NCBI GenBank assembly: GCA_035772735.1
Contig: JASDFA010000027.1
Span: 37,616,001 to 37,680,000, forward strand
Length of the DNA: 64,000 nt
Source: Datura wrightii
Lineage: Eukaryota > Streptophyta > Magnoliopsida > Solanales > Solanaceae
Direction: 5' to 3'
The stretch's first letter is position 1; each line of letters begins with the position of its first letter. A model generated the notes under the pieces. That model was given only the letters and a program-made list of their open reading frames with translations, made no database searches and was not told the origin of the DNA. Shown here in pieces: positions 1 through 12,208 of the stretch. The translations under genes and the position numbers were made by a program.

Positions 1-1345
1 ATAACTGAAATGGAAAGACAACCAAGAAACACAATCAAAACATGGAGGGAAATTAAAGAATTCAAAATGAGTAGGTTGACCTTATCACATTTATCTATCA
101 TCATTTATTAGCTCGTTATCAGAGGTTCTTAGTTTAACCAACGTAATCCAATATGTAAGAACATGGAGTTTGATCTCCGCCTGATCAACTAAGCCATCTC
201 ATATCTTCCGGGGGAATGAGACATACATGACATGACTACTAACAAGGATCTATAATAATTCCTTATCAGGAGAACATAGAGGATTTTCCCGAACCAACAG
301 AGGCGATCCTTATCCTATATTGAGATACACGATTTCTGGCACGAATGCCTTCTCAATTATTAATAACGCTTCCATTCATTACATGGTGAGATTAACTCAT
401 TATCATTATTTAGTCTCATAAGCTCATAAGTCATAGTTCATTCATCATGTCATATTCATAGTTCATGTTCATCAAGACAAATATGAAATTCTTATTCATT
501 AAGTTATATTCATAGTTCATGAAAATCAATGACAACTTCTCTTTTTCTTATTATTTAAGAAAATCATAATTCATGTAGCTAACATTTGTCATAGAAAAAT
601 TTATGAAAATTATGAAATAGAATAATAATAGGCATATAAGGAATTCATAGGAGTTCATAGCTTTCGAATTAAACTTCCAAGAATAAGATCATAACCTTTT
701 ACATTAGCCCTAACTATCTTAAGAAGGAGAATTTTATGGGTTTTATGAAAATATGGCACAGGGAAGAAATAAGATGTTCCCTCACATGAGATAGCCTTGC
801 ATACCTTTAATTGTAATCAAATATCCAAGAAAAATATGATCTTTGAAGAAAAAGAATAGCAAAAATCTTTCTTGAAGCTTGAGTTAGGTTTACCTTAAAA
901 ACCCTAAGATTATGGTGTAGAATCTTGTTAGAAATTCATAAATATAGATTAGTATTGCTTAGAATTACTTAGGAGTACATGGAAGAAACATACCTTAGTG
1001 TTGGAGGTTAAAGAGAGGAGAGAAAATCGTCTTAGGGCTAATGGGAGTGAAAAATAGAATGAAACATTTGGGAACAAAAGTGTTTTAAAAAGTCCAATCA
1101 GCCATTTTGCGGTTCAAAAAATGAGAATTTTGGTTGCAAAATTTGACAGAATGCCTAAGATTACGAAGTCCATTTTTTGGTTCGCAAAATGAGAATTCTG
1201 GCCGCAGAATTTCCTAGTGAAATCTTTGTTCTACCACCTTCTAGTAAAATGATCATAACTTTTTGTAGGAAGGTCCAAATGATGAACGGTTTGATGCATT
1301 AGAAATTATACTCCGAAGACCTATAATTTATAATTAATCCATTGT
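1..1345 (-). mobile_element. LTR-like fragment, Ty3/gypsy type, minus strand
   Basis: AT-rich non-coding stretch without a sustained reading frame. Its order of landmarks resembles the other minus-strand LTRs here: a long AT-rich part, then the reverse complement of a splice-donor-like GGTATGT at about 989-994, then a promoter-side part with short G/C-richer repeats. Two related blocks near 1109-1148 and 1173-1211 share the text tGCGGTTC/GGTTCGC followed by AAAATGAGAATT. No terminus is visible on the left (window edge), and I could not fix the right end. Assignment is by analogy only. Confidence 0.35.
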
Positions 1346-1483
1346 TCTTTCTCTATAGGAAGGAGTAGTTGTTTCTCCATTATACATATCTTCTTTCCTT
1401 TGAGTTCTTTTGTCGCTCCTTTCCTGATTGTTCTTCTTGTTGTTTATCTCATTGTGTTGTCGAACCTGATTTAATCCCTCTAT

Positions 1484-1649
1484 CACTACTAAATATAAAA
1501 CTTAACAATAGATAAATTATGTAGCTAAATATAAAAAATCATTGCTTATCTTACTTAGCGAAGAATTAGCAATAGATTATTAGAAAATTCTATTAGCTAC
1601 GAGCAATTTAGTGATGAAGTTTGTAGCTAATTTTATTTCTTTTGTAGTA
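1484..1649. mobile_element. Candidate CACTA-type MITE (about 166 bp)
   Basis: Starts CACTACTAAATATAA and ends TTTCTTTTGTAGTA, so the ends form imperfect terminal inverted repeats (CACTACtAAAtATAA versus TACTACAAAAGAAATAA). The flanking trinucleotides are TAT (left) and TCT (right), a poor match to the 3-bp target duplication expected for CACTA elements. The last base would be A instead of the expected G. The inside is AT-rich, non-coding, and has two related segments ending GTAGCTAA. A small non-autonomous element is plausible but not proven. Confidence 0.35.
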
Positions 1650-2179
1650 TCTTTTTTGGACTACTGGAGTTTATTCTGATGTGCCTTGTTCGTCTTCATG
1701 ATTTTCAGCTTCATCATTCAATTTGTCTGGAGGATTAGACGACTAAATCACCATTTGATCACAAACCAAATCAAATACAAGGTTAGTTGGTTCCTAATTC
1801 CAAAATATTGATCTGCAAACAAGTTGATGTCATTGATCATATATGTACATTTTTCTTTTTCAATGTTGTCTTTCTCTTTGTTTCATCCATAACCTGATTG
1901 GTGTTACTGGTTTTTTGTTATTCTAGCTGAGCAGAGGAATTTTGAATATTGTTTTCTATCTTTGTCTTGCTACTTGTAACTTATATATCATCCACATAAT
2001 CTACTTTTATATTTTAACTATCACTATGACTATTGTGTCTGTTGATTCATAAAGGGATTCTCCTCCCTACTCTTACTGCTTTTGGTCCTGGGATTTCCTC
2101 ATCATAGGATTTTTTGAGATTGTTGTTTCTGGCATTTTTATTTTTATTTCTAGCCTTCTATAGGAGGTTTAAACAAAAC
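1650..2179. other. Unassigned AT-rich stretch
   Basis: No recognisable domain. It lies downstream (minus-strand sense) of the DUF4283 relic and may be the decayed rest of that gene; there is no positive evidence beyond position. Confidence 0.3.
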
Positions 2180-3110
2180 TTTGTATTTTTTTTGGAACCT
2201 TTGTTTTGCTTATTATTTTTCGGATTTTCAGCTTCTCAGTCATAGTCTCTATAGTCTCTTCCTTCTTATTTTTCTTTTGATTCTAATTGCCTTGATTCTT
2301 CCCCTATATAATATCCTTGTTGCACTTATCATTAGAAGAAGTGAAAGCATTATTTGCAGTGACTTTTCTATCCTTATTATCAATAGAACCTTCCTTGTGC
2401 CCCTCTTCAGTCTGCTTTTGCGTTATCATCCTTTAGATTGACTTTTTCTAAATTTTATCTGAGCCTCATTAATTCTTTTCCACTCCATAATTCTACGGTT
2501 CATCACATTATGATCTAACTTTTTGCAACTTTTCAAAATTTAGGAATGTTTTCATATTCAACCTTTTGATAGTACCTTTTTAGGGGTGATTCCTCATCTT
2601 CTAGTCCAACCTGCACCTTATCAAGTAATATTTGAAATGATCAATCCCCACTCTCACTTTAGCCATGCTAGGTCTAGTTCATTCATGAGTAGCAGCATCT
2701 AAAGCTAACAGAGTGCCAATATTACTAACAATTTGTTTTATATAATGCCAAACATGAACGTAAAAGAAAACGTCGAGAAGTAAGACCCAAATTGAGACAA
2801 TTGGTAGGTCTTTGTTTGCCTTAATGTCCGGTGATAATTTTTGTAGCCATATTTGTAATCTTGCAATCTCAATCACTTGTTTGAATTAAACCATGTTAAA
2901 ATCATCCTCATGAGTGAAACCTCGAAAGACATTGTAGGTATCATACACTATTATTTTGGAAGATCCCTTATTAGGAAAGAGTTCTTTATAGAATGACCTG
3001 ATTTTTTAATTTGTAGCTTTGACTCCAAGAATCTTCTTACAATCGTTAACTTGCATGCCTCAACCATAATACCATAGTAATCCTTTTCCTTGAATATCAC
3101 TACTAGAACT
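2180..3110 (-). pseudogene. DUF4283 / zinc-knuckle protein relic
   Basis: The minus strand encodes, through several stops and at least one frameshift, the pattern typical of plant DUF4283 proteins. A KEKDYYGIMVEAC stretch (about 3060-3100) is followed by a broken GFTHEDDFNMV segment (about 2895-2935). The core at 2679-2876 has IARLQIWLQKLSPDIKA and WVLLLDVFFYVHVWHYIK, and reads on towards RPSMAKVRVGID. A degraded knuckle-like segment follows near 2510-2560, then a polar K/E/N-rich linker (about 2180-2440). DUF4283 with a zf-CCHC_4 knuckle is known from plant LINE-type ORF1 and related gene families; no reverse transcriptase is seen next to it. It is not translatable as one protein. The plus-strand hydrophobic frame at 2181-2441 is only the shadow of the polar linker. 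Confidence 0.6.
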
Positions 3111-3823
3111 CTACTGTGGGAATTTTATTTAGCAATCAATGATTTCCTTGCATGTCTTAGATTAGTCATCAAGGAGGTGTTGGCTCTATGATTGTATTAG
3201 AATAAGAAGATTTCACAAATTTCTTTCTCAAGTAATGTCACTTGTAGACCGACATTAGCAGAGTTGTCAACCATTTATTCTCTATCAGATGGAGCCATAA
3301 AGACGTATGCGACAAAGACACTATCACTGAAGTTACCATTGTGTTACAATAGTAGGAACATACAGAGAGAAAATTTATTTAGGAAGAGGCTTGTTAAGAT
3401 GACGATTTTTCTTTTCCCAATTTGTTTTCTACATCTTTTTGGATTATTGTAGTATTACACTTGGAATGAGTATTGCCCATAAATACCTCTAGATGTATTT
3501 ACCCAATCATTTCTCATACCTTTATTGAAATAGAATAGCTTCATGTCCTTTTATCGATTGGTTATTTCTCTCCGTTTGTTATAATGCCTTTTGACTTATA
3601 CATCAAAGTCTTAGCCAATAGAAGATATTACAATTATTAAAGAAATGAAAATCATATAATCAAAAGTAATTATATATGTTGGCAAATCACATAGCTTATT
3701 AGAGGAACAGGAAGGGAAGATTAAGTCATTACCTTTTCTTTTTGGTTAGATAGAGGTATCAGAGTTCTAGCCATGTGAATAGAATTGTTGATATAGAGTG
3801 TTTTTTTCCATAATATTTTACTT
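3111..3823. other. Unassigned AT-rich stretch upstream of DUF4283 relic
   Basis: Short frames only. Part may be the N-terminal or leader region of the decayed DUF4283 gene (minus-strand sense), but I recognise no motif. Confidence 0.3.
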
Positions 3824-3913
3824 GGTGATAATTCAAATTTGTTGGGCTTTAATGGTGATAATCCAAATTTGTTTGGGTTTAATGGTGATAATTCAAATTT
3901 GTTGGGCTTTAAT
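3824..3913. repeat. Tandem repeat, 3 x 30 bp
   Basis: Three adjacent 30-bp units at 3824-3853, 3854-3883 and 3884-3913, each starting GGTGATAAT and ending TTTAAT. Units 1 and 3 are identical and unit 2 differs at a few positions. Because 30 is a multiple of 3, the minus-strand frame reads a repeated decapeptide containing PNKFELSP. Such in-frame repetition could be a relic of a coding repeat, but no longer protein is visible. Confidence 0.85.
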
Positions 3914-4097
3914 ACAATTCTGGAAGCTATGGAAAATCTTAACATTCAAAAATTTGATTTAGATAGTGTGTTGATTATGTATGAAGTGTCCCTGAATTAA
4001 TAGAAAACTAAGATAGTAAAGGAGGTGTTGCAGGTAAAGGATGATTAACCAAAAGAAAAGAAAATATCAAATATGGAAGAAATAAATCAAAGAGGGT
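3914..4097. other. Unassigned flank of element E
   Basis: AT-rich sequence up to the first base of the LTR at 4098. No feature recognised. Confidence 0.3.
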
Positions 4098-6208
4098 TGT
4101 CACAACCCAAGTGGTCGAGATTGGCACCCACACTATCCCCTCTGATGGGTGAACCGATGAGTCCCAACTAATTACCCAATTTTTGATAGCAAATACGAGT
4201 AAATCACATCATGAACAAAATTAACAGAAGTTGTAATAAAGTTAAAGAATATAATCATCAAAACTGTCTAGTACATTCTCAAAACCTGAAAGTCATTGTA
4301 CATGAGGATCTACCTAACATTGTCTAAAAAGGAGTAATCAAGAAATTCAAAGAAAGTCAATGTCTGGACAAAAGACATCTTCTTCGGTGGAATTGAAACA
4401 ACACATCCTGATCCACTCACCTTCAATGAATCTGCTGCTTCTCCAGAGATTGGGTCGAGATGAGCTCCCGAGATTAAGGTCTACACTTAGAAAAGAAGTA
4501 CAGGAGTAGTATCAGTACAAAAAAAGTACCAGTAGGCATCATCGGCCGACCTAAAATAATAACACATACAAAAGGGAAATAACAACATGAAATTATCCCG
4601 AACACAAAATCCAGCAATTAATACTCATTCATAAAATCAATATATGGACGGTGCTTGGTCGGCCTGCTCACTGGATTAGGCCTTGCTGCAACGGTCACTC
4701 GAGCGCTGCCATAGTCTCGCCGCTCCATACAGTCACCACTGCCTTGGCAATAGCTCAACTTAGCTTCACACCTACAATTCCCTCTAACTCTTTCTCAATA
4801 TTCCACTCACCACAACCATCTCAGCTACTCAAAGCAGTTAGTATACAATTCAAATTATCGTAACAACATAGAATATACAGTGGAATACTTACCCCAGATT
4901 CTGCAACTCATCACGAACTCATACTCAACTTGACAAAGTAAATGTCAAATCATCAAAATTATTTCAATAATACTAACATATAAAGCATATAGCAAAGAAT
5001 TCAGCTTATTCAGATTCTCACACTTCCAAATCAGTTTTAGTTCCTTACATTCAATCAGATAATGTAACAAATGGTGATATGTCGGGCACACGCCTCCATC
5101 ACATCACCACAATACTCCAAAGCTGATCATCGATATGTGCATATGCCATAGGATCTTATTTCTACCCATCCAGTCATGACCTATAGGGAAATTTAGAAAT
5201 TCATGTACTGTACCGACGCAGTACCCACTCTCACTCATCTACTCGTCTGGATGCTCTCCTCAGACACGAGCCACTCAATCATAATCGCTCACCTAGATGG
5301 TCCCCTCAGGCACGAGCCACTCATCTTAGGACAATTCATGTTATCCACTTTTATTCACACATATCGGTGTTATACCACTTAGTCAATTTATTTGACTCTT
5401 GGGAGGCCTCATCTTACCTTCCTTAACTTGAGCATTCAAATAATTCATAAATCACTTTCAGATAAAACAAAAGAACATGAATAATCTATCAACATGAAAT
5501 TCCACATTACATAAGTAATGACACCATATTAGAATCATTCAACCATGGAATTAAACAATGAGATTATCACACACTTAATGTCTAGAGACCAATACACACA
5601 TTATCATTCCACACATATATGTGCCATTATATAAAGTCTAACTTCTTCTAAACCACAACCTACCTCTACTGAAGGATTCGAATAACAATCACTCGACCAG
5701 AGCCTTGTCTTTCCTCAATGCTTCGGAACGTTCAAAATCTAGAAACAAGAGATTAAAGGATGATTCAATAGACTATTTTGGGAAACAAAGGTTTTGGAAA
5801 TTAAAACCCTCCCCATTCTACCCATCCTCACGGTCCTAATTGATACCCATGAGTTAAGTTATCACACTCTAATTCCACCATAATCATTCAAACTCGGTTC
5901 ATGGAGTTTCTACTTTTCAAGCAGTTTTTAATACTAAAGTACCACATCTACCAAACTTTAGGTCTCAAATTATAGCAATGATGAACTAGTACCATAACAT
6001 TCACTCTAGGGAGTATTAATTACATGCTTACAAGCCTAGGAATCAATAGCCATCAATACCCAACCAACTTACCCTACTTTCATAGTTCTAGGGTTTTTAA
6101 TTTTCAAATCACCATTACAGAGAACCCATTGATTTTTGGGTGTTAGAGAATCATAGGATGGAAGGATCAACAAGGAAATATTACCTTGGATTACGAAATT
6201 TCCCTAGT
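4098..6208 (-). mobile_element. Element E, left LTR (3' LTR by coding sense), part 1
   Basis: Begins TGTCACAACCCAAGTGG and continues, after the element B insertion, to 24137 where it ends GGTCATTACA. On the coding (minus) strand this is TGTAATGACC...GGGTTGTGACA, the canonical TG...CA form of Ty3/gypsy LTRs. Total length without B is about 2.5 kb. The other copy at 32956-33259 plus 42541-42640 aligns with its promoter-side part and is uninterrupted where B sits here, which proves the B insertion. It contains two 36-bp direct repeats (5242-5277, 5288-5323) sharing the core CACGAGCCACTCA. Confidence 0.75.
5242..5323. repeat. Two 36-bp direct repeats inside E LTR
   Basis: Copies at 5242-5277 and 5288-5323, 46 bp apart start to start, both ending CACGAGCCACTCA. 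They are imperfect and lie inside the LTR. Confidence 0.7.
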
Positions 6209-7389
6209 TGTCATGTCCCGAGTCGTCATGTCCCGAGTCTATACCCTGGATGAGACACAATACTTAGGATCACAAGTAACCCCAAGTCAACCCATGGTCT
6301 ATTATAACATTCTATTCTGAGTAAAACATAGAGGAAGCTTTAAATAATGAAATCATTTAATAAAAACTAATATAATAGTAAGTGCGTACATCTGAAAGAA
6401 CAACAATACTGAACATCTGAAATTATGTCTAAAAACCATCTACTAAGGGACGAGTTACTGGGACAAGCCCCCAGCTAACTCTAAAATCTAACAGAAGAAA
6501 GAAAAAATGAATAATATAATCTTCATCCTCGAAGAATGAGGACTCACCAACTGGATAGTTGAGTTCTTCGATAAACGGTCGGCTAAGGGGACCGAGACTG
6601 TGATCCTGCAGCTGTATCATAAAATGATACAACATAAAAGTGTGCATCAGTACTTTGAATGTACTGAGTAAGTGAGAGGAACATAATACAATAGAATAAA
6701 TAATAAAAGAAATGTTGAACTGAAAGACATGCAATGACCAACTAAAGCTACTGAGTTGAAAAACTGAAGTACTGAGGTGGTCTAGAAGACACTGTCTGAT
6801 GATCAAAGCATGTTGTAAGTCTGGAATATTGATCTAAATTGAACTGGATTGGGACTAGACTAAATTTACTAGTGGGAGAGTCTATAACCGATATGTAACC
6901 ACATGAGCTAGACGTGGAGTCTGAATATACACCCCACCAGTAGGACCCAATATACCTTGCCAGGGTATAAAGGCATGAACTGGATGATCACAAAAGTCTG
7001 GGGCTAATTAGGCCAATAAATACTAAAATCTATGCTAGCAACATAGTTTTGGGAACCTAGGTGCGCTAGAACTGCAGTCCACTCGGTGTTAAGTCCTACT
7101 CCCACTAGATAATCCTAAACTGAATATTAGATTGATAGCTCGAAACTATGGCCCAAGAATAGCCAGGGATACATGTCTGAAAGTACCCCGAGAGTCTTAA
7201 TGGACTAGATTTTGAAACCGATTCTAGAATGGTCAGAGCTGCTTATTTAGAAGTGTCGTAATTGTCTAAGAACAAACTAAAATATAAAATGGAGTCCTAA
7301 GGCTAGTCAGAACTATATGTCTAAAGTGTCATAACCACCTAATGGACCAATAAACTAGATTTTGAATCTGATTCTTATGACTGGGAGGT
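6209..7389 (-). mobile_element. Element B left LTR, segment 1
   Basis: Starts TGTCATGTCCCGAG with a small local duplication: TCATGTCCCGAGTC occurs twice in the first 32 bases. It aligns with the B right LTR from 21265 to about 22451, then stops abruptly inside GACTGGGAGGT, where plus-strand pol sequence of element C begins. The next 350 bp of the LTR, as judged from the right LTR (22452-22800), are missing. Confidence 0.8.
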
Positions 7390-8768
7390 TTTTGGGTGAG
7401 CCAGTCTTGGAGTAGAAGGGTAAGTCAATTGTACCAGTCGATCAGTTTATATTATATCTTAAGGCCAGGAAAATGATTTCTAAGGGTTGCATGTATCACC
7501 TAGTTAGGGTTAAGGATGTTGAGTCCGAGACCCCGACTATCCAGTCAGTTCCAGTAGTGTGTGAGTATCTGGAGGTTTTTCCTGATGATTTTCCAGGTGT
7601 TCCTCCAGAGGGGGAAATTGATTTCGGCATTGATCTCTTACCCAATACGCAAGCCATCTCTATTCGTACCTACAGGATGGCTCTAGCCGAGCTAAAGGAG
7701 TTGAAGCATCAGTTGAAGGATCATTTGAAGGACTTGCTAGATAAGGGCTTTATTAAACCAAGCAAGTGTTCATGGGGTGCACCGGTGTTATTTGTAAGGA
7801 AGAAGGATAGTTCCCTTCGCATGTGTATTGATTACCGACAATTGAACAAGGTCACCATCAAGAATAGGTACCCTTACCCAGGATCAATGACTTGTTTGAC
7901 CAACTTCAGGTGCCAGATGCTTCTCCAAGATAGATCTCAGGTCTAGGTATCACCAGCTAAGGGTTTAGGAGAGTGGCATCCCAAAAATCTCTTTCAGGAC
8001 TCGGTATGGTCACTACAAATTTGTTGTTATGTCTTTTGGACTAACCAATGCCCCTATAGCTTTCATGGACTTGATGAACAGAGTGTTCAAACAGTATCTA
8101 GACATGTTCGTGATCGTGTTCATCGATTATATCCTTATATACTCTCGTAGCGAGGAGAAGCATGCCGCTCACTTGAGAGTAGTGCTTCAAACCTTCAAGG
8201 ATCATCATCTATATGCTAAGTTCAGCAAGTGTGAATTTTGGCTGGACTCCGCGGCATTCTTGGGCCATGTGGTGTCGAGTGAGGGCATATGGGTGGATTC
8301 TCATAAAATTGAATGGTAAAGAATTGGCCCAGACCGGTGAATCCTTCAGAAATTCAGAGTTTCTTGGGCCTAGCAGGATACTACCAGAGACTCGTAGAGG
8401 GATTTTTATCAATCGCAACACCATTGACCAGGTTGACCCAGAAAAAAGTAATGTTCCAATCGTTGGAGGCTTGTAAGAAAAGCTTTCAAGAGTTGAAGAC
8501 TCGACTCACTTCAGCACGAGTATTGTCCCTACCCAAGGGTGTCGATGGTTTTGTAATATATTGTGATGCTTCCAGAGTTAGACTCTGGTGTGTATTGATG
8601 CAGCATGGGAAAGTGATAGTATATTCCTTAAGATAGTTGAAAATCCATGAGAAGAATTACTCGACCCATGATATTGAGTTGGCCGCAGTGGTGTTCACTT
8701 TGAAGATATGGCAGCATTACTTGTATAGGGTCCACGTGGATGTGTTTACGAACCACAAAAGCTTGCAG
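7390..8768 (+). pseudogene. Element C pol, part 1: protease end, reverse transcriptase, RNase H start
   Basis: The reading runs from a YHLVRVKD spacer (about 7490) through the RT entry region (VPPEGEIDFGIDL, about 7600) and the fingers motif LRMCIDYRQLNKV (about 7820). A one-base loss near 7872 shifts the frame, and it resumes at 8029 with MSFGLTNAP. The catalytic box at about 8119-8136 reads FIDYIL where active enzymes have FIDDIL, so the second aspartate (codon 8128-8130, TAT) is lost. A further shift near 8315 leads into FLGLAGYYQRLVEGF and the RNase H-type CDAS segment (about 8560). The frame has a stop at 8634-8636 and reaches the solo LTR insertion at about 8768. The enzyme would copy element RNA into DNA in virus-like particles; this copy cannot. 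Length and order fit Tekay/Del chromoviruses. Confidence 0.85.
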
Positions 8769-8773
8769 GTGTT
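8769..8773. repeat. Target-site duplication of solo LTR I (left copy, GTGTT)
   Basis: GTGTT at 8769-8773 is repeated at 10296-10300, directly flanking the TG...CA ends of the solo LTR. Confidence 0.85.
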
Positions 8774-10295
8774 TGATATTGGGCAAAATGGCATGCCTAA
8801 GTGATACTTTATAACTTAGTTTTCATCTTGTTTATCTACTTATTTATATACATTCTCATGTAATTTTATGTAAATGTGAATATATATATATACTAACCAA
8901 CATGATTAGTCTTGTTTTTGTAGGTTTAAAATGAATTTGAGGAACTAATCTATGATTTGGTGAAGTGGAGGAATGGAATCGGAAGAAAAATGCGAAAGTC
9001 GGCAAGGAGGACACGTGAAACAGCCCACCTGCACGACAGCAACGTGCCACGGCAGGCCAGAATGCCCGACACGGGCGTGTCACGGCCCCTAACGCGCTGC
9101 ACAAGCAGTGTGCCACACTGCCATCGCAGCAAGGGGCTGCCTGGCATGTGTTTTATGCAAATTCCAGATTGCTTCCGCAATTCCTCTATGTCACAGAGGT
9201 GAATTGGCGCGACCACCTCTGTGCCACGAAGCTATTCCATGTCGGGCATAATTTTGTATATTTCTCATTTACTATAAATAGGTCCCTTAGCTCCTAAAAA
9301 CATTTTGTCATGTAATATTTCTGAAAAACTACCAAGGAGTGAAGGGAGAAGTGGGAGAACTCACCTAGGGTTCTTAAATTTCATCTTCTCTTCTACCAAT
9401 TCTTGTAAGTATGTTACTTTAATTATGTTTTCTTGTAATTATACGAACTTGAGTGGCTAGAACCCTTCCTTTAGGGTTGAAGCCACAAGGTATGGTTGTG
9501 ATTATGCGAATTTGTTTTGGTTTTAAGTTATTGATTGTTGTTTTGTCTTGCATTCTTAATTATGGTTGTTTTTATGATTGATCACCATGAAAACACACAT
9601 GTTAAGCTTAGGTAAATGCTTGAGAAAGGAAACCTAGGCAAGAACATGAGAATATAGGGAGCAAGTTTGTATCGTACGATATAATTCGCGGTTAGGATAG
9701 AACGTATACCTAATTTGTCTTGCTTGGCTGATAAAACGGGATGAGAGCAAGAAACCGACTTAGAATCGTCACATCACCACTCGTAGAAGTAGTTGTGAAG
9801 CTAAGTTGAGTTAAATGATTAGAGGTACAAAAGTCCAAAATCAAGAGCATAAACCCCGTAAACCACATCCATGTAGTTGAATTGCCCACAAACTAGGATG
9901 TCACATCCCCGCTCAACGATGTAGTTGTGAGGCTAGTTTGTCATGTTTAGAGGCCCGAAAGACCATGAACATGCATTTTCAACTATGTGAGACAACAATT
10001 GATAAGTCCATACTTAAACCATTGCAAAGAGTAGTGTCGCATGATTATCTAGCCTTAGCTCTAGTAGCTTCTTGAATGATTTCAGAGTATTTTTGTGACC
10101 ACCCCCTAGATTTAATTAAACTTAATCGAAAACTTCTATAGTAAACACTTGCGGAAGTTGATATTACACTTGAACTTGATAATTAGATGAATTGGTCCAG
10201 TCCTTGTGGGTTCGACATCCGGCTCTTAAAAAGGGCCACTGTATTACTTGTAAGACCACGTACACTTGCGTGTGCGCTTGGGCGCAGTCACAACA
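8774..10295 (+). mobile_element. Solo LTR I, Athila-like family
   Basis: A 1,522-bp segment beginning TGATATTGGGCAAAATGG and ending GCAGTCACAACA, flanked by perfect GTGTT duplications. It carries no internal region, so it is what unequal recombination between two LTRs leaves behind. It is homologous in reverse orientation to the J LTR at 60019-61427: both share the terminal TGGGCA text, a TATA box, and the CACACGCAAGTG segment near the other end. A GC-rich block with GTGNCACGG-type motifs (about 9010-9240) precedes the TATA box at 9272-9280. Overlapping short frames at 8856-9216 on both strands fall in this block and are not genes. Confidence 0.85.
9272..9280 (+). promoter_or_regulatory. TATA box of solo LTR I
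   Basis: CTATAAATA, about 500 bp into the LTR and just downstream of the GC-rich dyad block. The equivalent TATAAATAG is found on the minus strand in the J LTR at 60912-60920. Its position fits the U3/R boundary. Confidence 0.6.
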
Positions 10296-10300
10296 GTGTT
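10296..10300. repeat. Target-site duplication of solo LTR I (right copy, GTGTT)
   Basis: Second copy of the 5-bp duplication; element C's RNase H coding sequence (VFTQKDLNL) resumes here. Confidence 0.85.
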
Positions 10301-11980
10301 CACGCAGAAAGATCTCAATCTTCAGCAAAGAGGTGGTTGGAGATACTTAAGGACTACAATATGAGTGTTCTTTACCACCCGGATAAGGCTAATGTTGGGC
10401 GGACACACTTAGTAGGCTCTTTATAGAGAGTGTGTCCCAAGTGGATGAGGGAAAGAAGGAGTTGGTGAAAGAAGTCCATCGACTAGTAGGGTTGGGAACT
10501 AGGTTGGTAGACTCGACCGATGGCGATGTTGTTGTGCAAAACGGATCAGAATCGTCCGTGGTGATGGATGTGAAATCTAGGCAAGATGAAGATTCGATGT
10601 GGGTAAAGCTAAACGAAGCCATTCAGAATCAAAAGGTTTAGGTTTTCTCCTAAGGGGGAGATGGGGTGCTATGGTACCAGGGTCATCTATGTGTTCCAGA
10701 TGTAGGTTATTTGAGGGATCGGATATTGCATGAGGCACATGGATCCACGTATTCCATCCCTCTGGGTGCCACCAAAATGGATCATTATTTGCGGGAAATA
10801 TATTGATGGAACGACATAAAGAAGGATATTGTAGAATTTGTAGCCAAGTGCCCAAACTGTCAGCAAGTGAAAGTTGAGTATCAAAGGCCGGGAGGCGTAC
10901 TTCAGGATATTAGCATTCTCACTTGGAAATTGGAAGAGATTAATATGGATTTCATTACAGGCCTACCTTGTAATCTCTGACACTACGATTCTATTTGGGT
11001 GGTGGTAGACAGGTTGACCAAAGTTACACATTTTCTGCCGGTCAAAACCACAGATTCAACGGATGATTATGCCAAATTGTATATTCGGGAGTTGGTTCGA
11101 CTTCATGGAGTTCCCTTTCCAAATTGTACTCAGTTTACCTCTTAGTTTTAGCGTTCTTTTCAAAAAGTGCTTGGGACTCAAGTTAAGCTCAGCACAGCCT
11201 TTTATCCGCAAAGGGATGGACAAGCCAAACGAGAAATCCATACTCTTGAGGATATGTTTAGAGAATGTGTGATGTAGATGGGATGATAATTTGCCCTTGA
11301 TCGAGTTTGGTTATAATAACAGTTATCACTCCAGCATCCAAATGGCACCGTTCGATGATCTTTATGGACGAAGGTGTAGATCGCCCATTGGATGGTTTGA
11401 GTTTGGCGAGGAAACTATGACAGGGCCTGATTCGGTTCATGAGGTCATGGTGAAAGTTCAGATGATAAGGGACAGGCTAAAAACCGCTCAGAGTCGTCAA
11501 AAGCCATATGCTGATGTGAGAAGAAAAGATTTGGAGTTTGAGGTAGACGATTGAGTATTTCTAAAGGTATCCCCCATGAAGGGAGTCATGCGGTTCGGAA
11601 AGAAAGGAAAACTCATTCCCCACTATATTGGTCCCTAACGGGTTAGGAAAAGAGTTGGTAAGGTAGTGCATGAGTTGGACTTGCCAGCAGAGTTATCTTC
11701 AGTTCATCTTGTCTTTCACGTATCGCTCTTGAAAAAGTGCTTGGGTGACCCTTGTTCAGTTATCCTGGTGGAAAGCATTGGTATGGGAGATAGCCTCAGT
11801 TATGAAAAAATGCCAGTTGCAATCTTGGATCATCAGGTTCGGAGGCTGAGGAACAAAGAAGTAGCTTCGGTGAAGGTGTTATGGAGAAAGCAGCATGTCG
11901 AGGGAGCTTCGTGGGAAACCGAAGTGACTATGATGGCTAAATACCCTCACCTATTCCCTACCGACTCAATTTTAGTTTGA
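10301..11980 (+). pseudogene. Element C pol, part 2: RNase H end, integrase, chromodomain
   Basis: Continues from the RNase H end (YNMSVLYHPDKANV, about 10358-10395) into a linker and the integrase zinc finger, where CPNCQQVKVEYQ is intact (about 10850) but the second histidine is replaced (SIPLG instead of SIHPG, about 10755). The first catalytic aspartate is kept in WVVVDRLTK (about 11000). The second is missing because a few codons are deleted around 11110-11135, and the glutamate motif reads GQAKRE instead of GQAERT (about 11222). Stops occur at several points. The last part (11666-11980) is open and ends in a good chromodomain (VKVLWRKQHVEGASWE ... KYPHLFP). In chromoviruses this domain steers integration to heterochromatin. 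Confidence 0.85.
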
Positions 11981-12208
11981 GGTATCAGATTTTGCCCTAA
12001 TTCTCTAATTAGTTTCCATGTTTAGTTTATATGCACAAGTTTGATTTATGTTATGATGGAGTATGTGATGTCTAAATTCAGTTAAGCTATGTAGTTCTTT
12101 TCGGAGGCAGTCACTCCATAAAATTTGACTTAAATGATCAGTATTTGCATATGATGAATGTTTGATTCTAAGTTTTCTGTGTGTTTCTAACATTCGAGGA
12201 TAAATCTT

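Noticed and set aside
2181..2441. Hydrophobic 86-residue plus-strand frame that looks like a membrane protein
   Set aside because: It is the complement of the polar K/E/N-rich linker of the DUF4283 relic. Hydrophobicity on the opposite strand of A-rich coding DNA is expected.
4651..4863. 70-residue frame in the E LTR
   Set aside because: No domain; it sits within an LTR whose other copy is not open.
8856..9216. Overlapping frames on both strands in GC-rich DNA
   Set aside because: They lie in the dyad block of a solo LTR with a target duplication; there is no domain, and frames on both strands come from composition.
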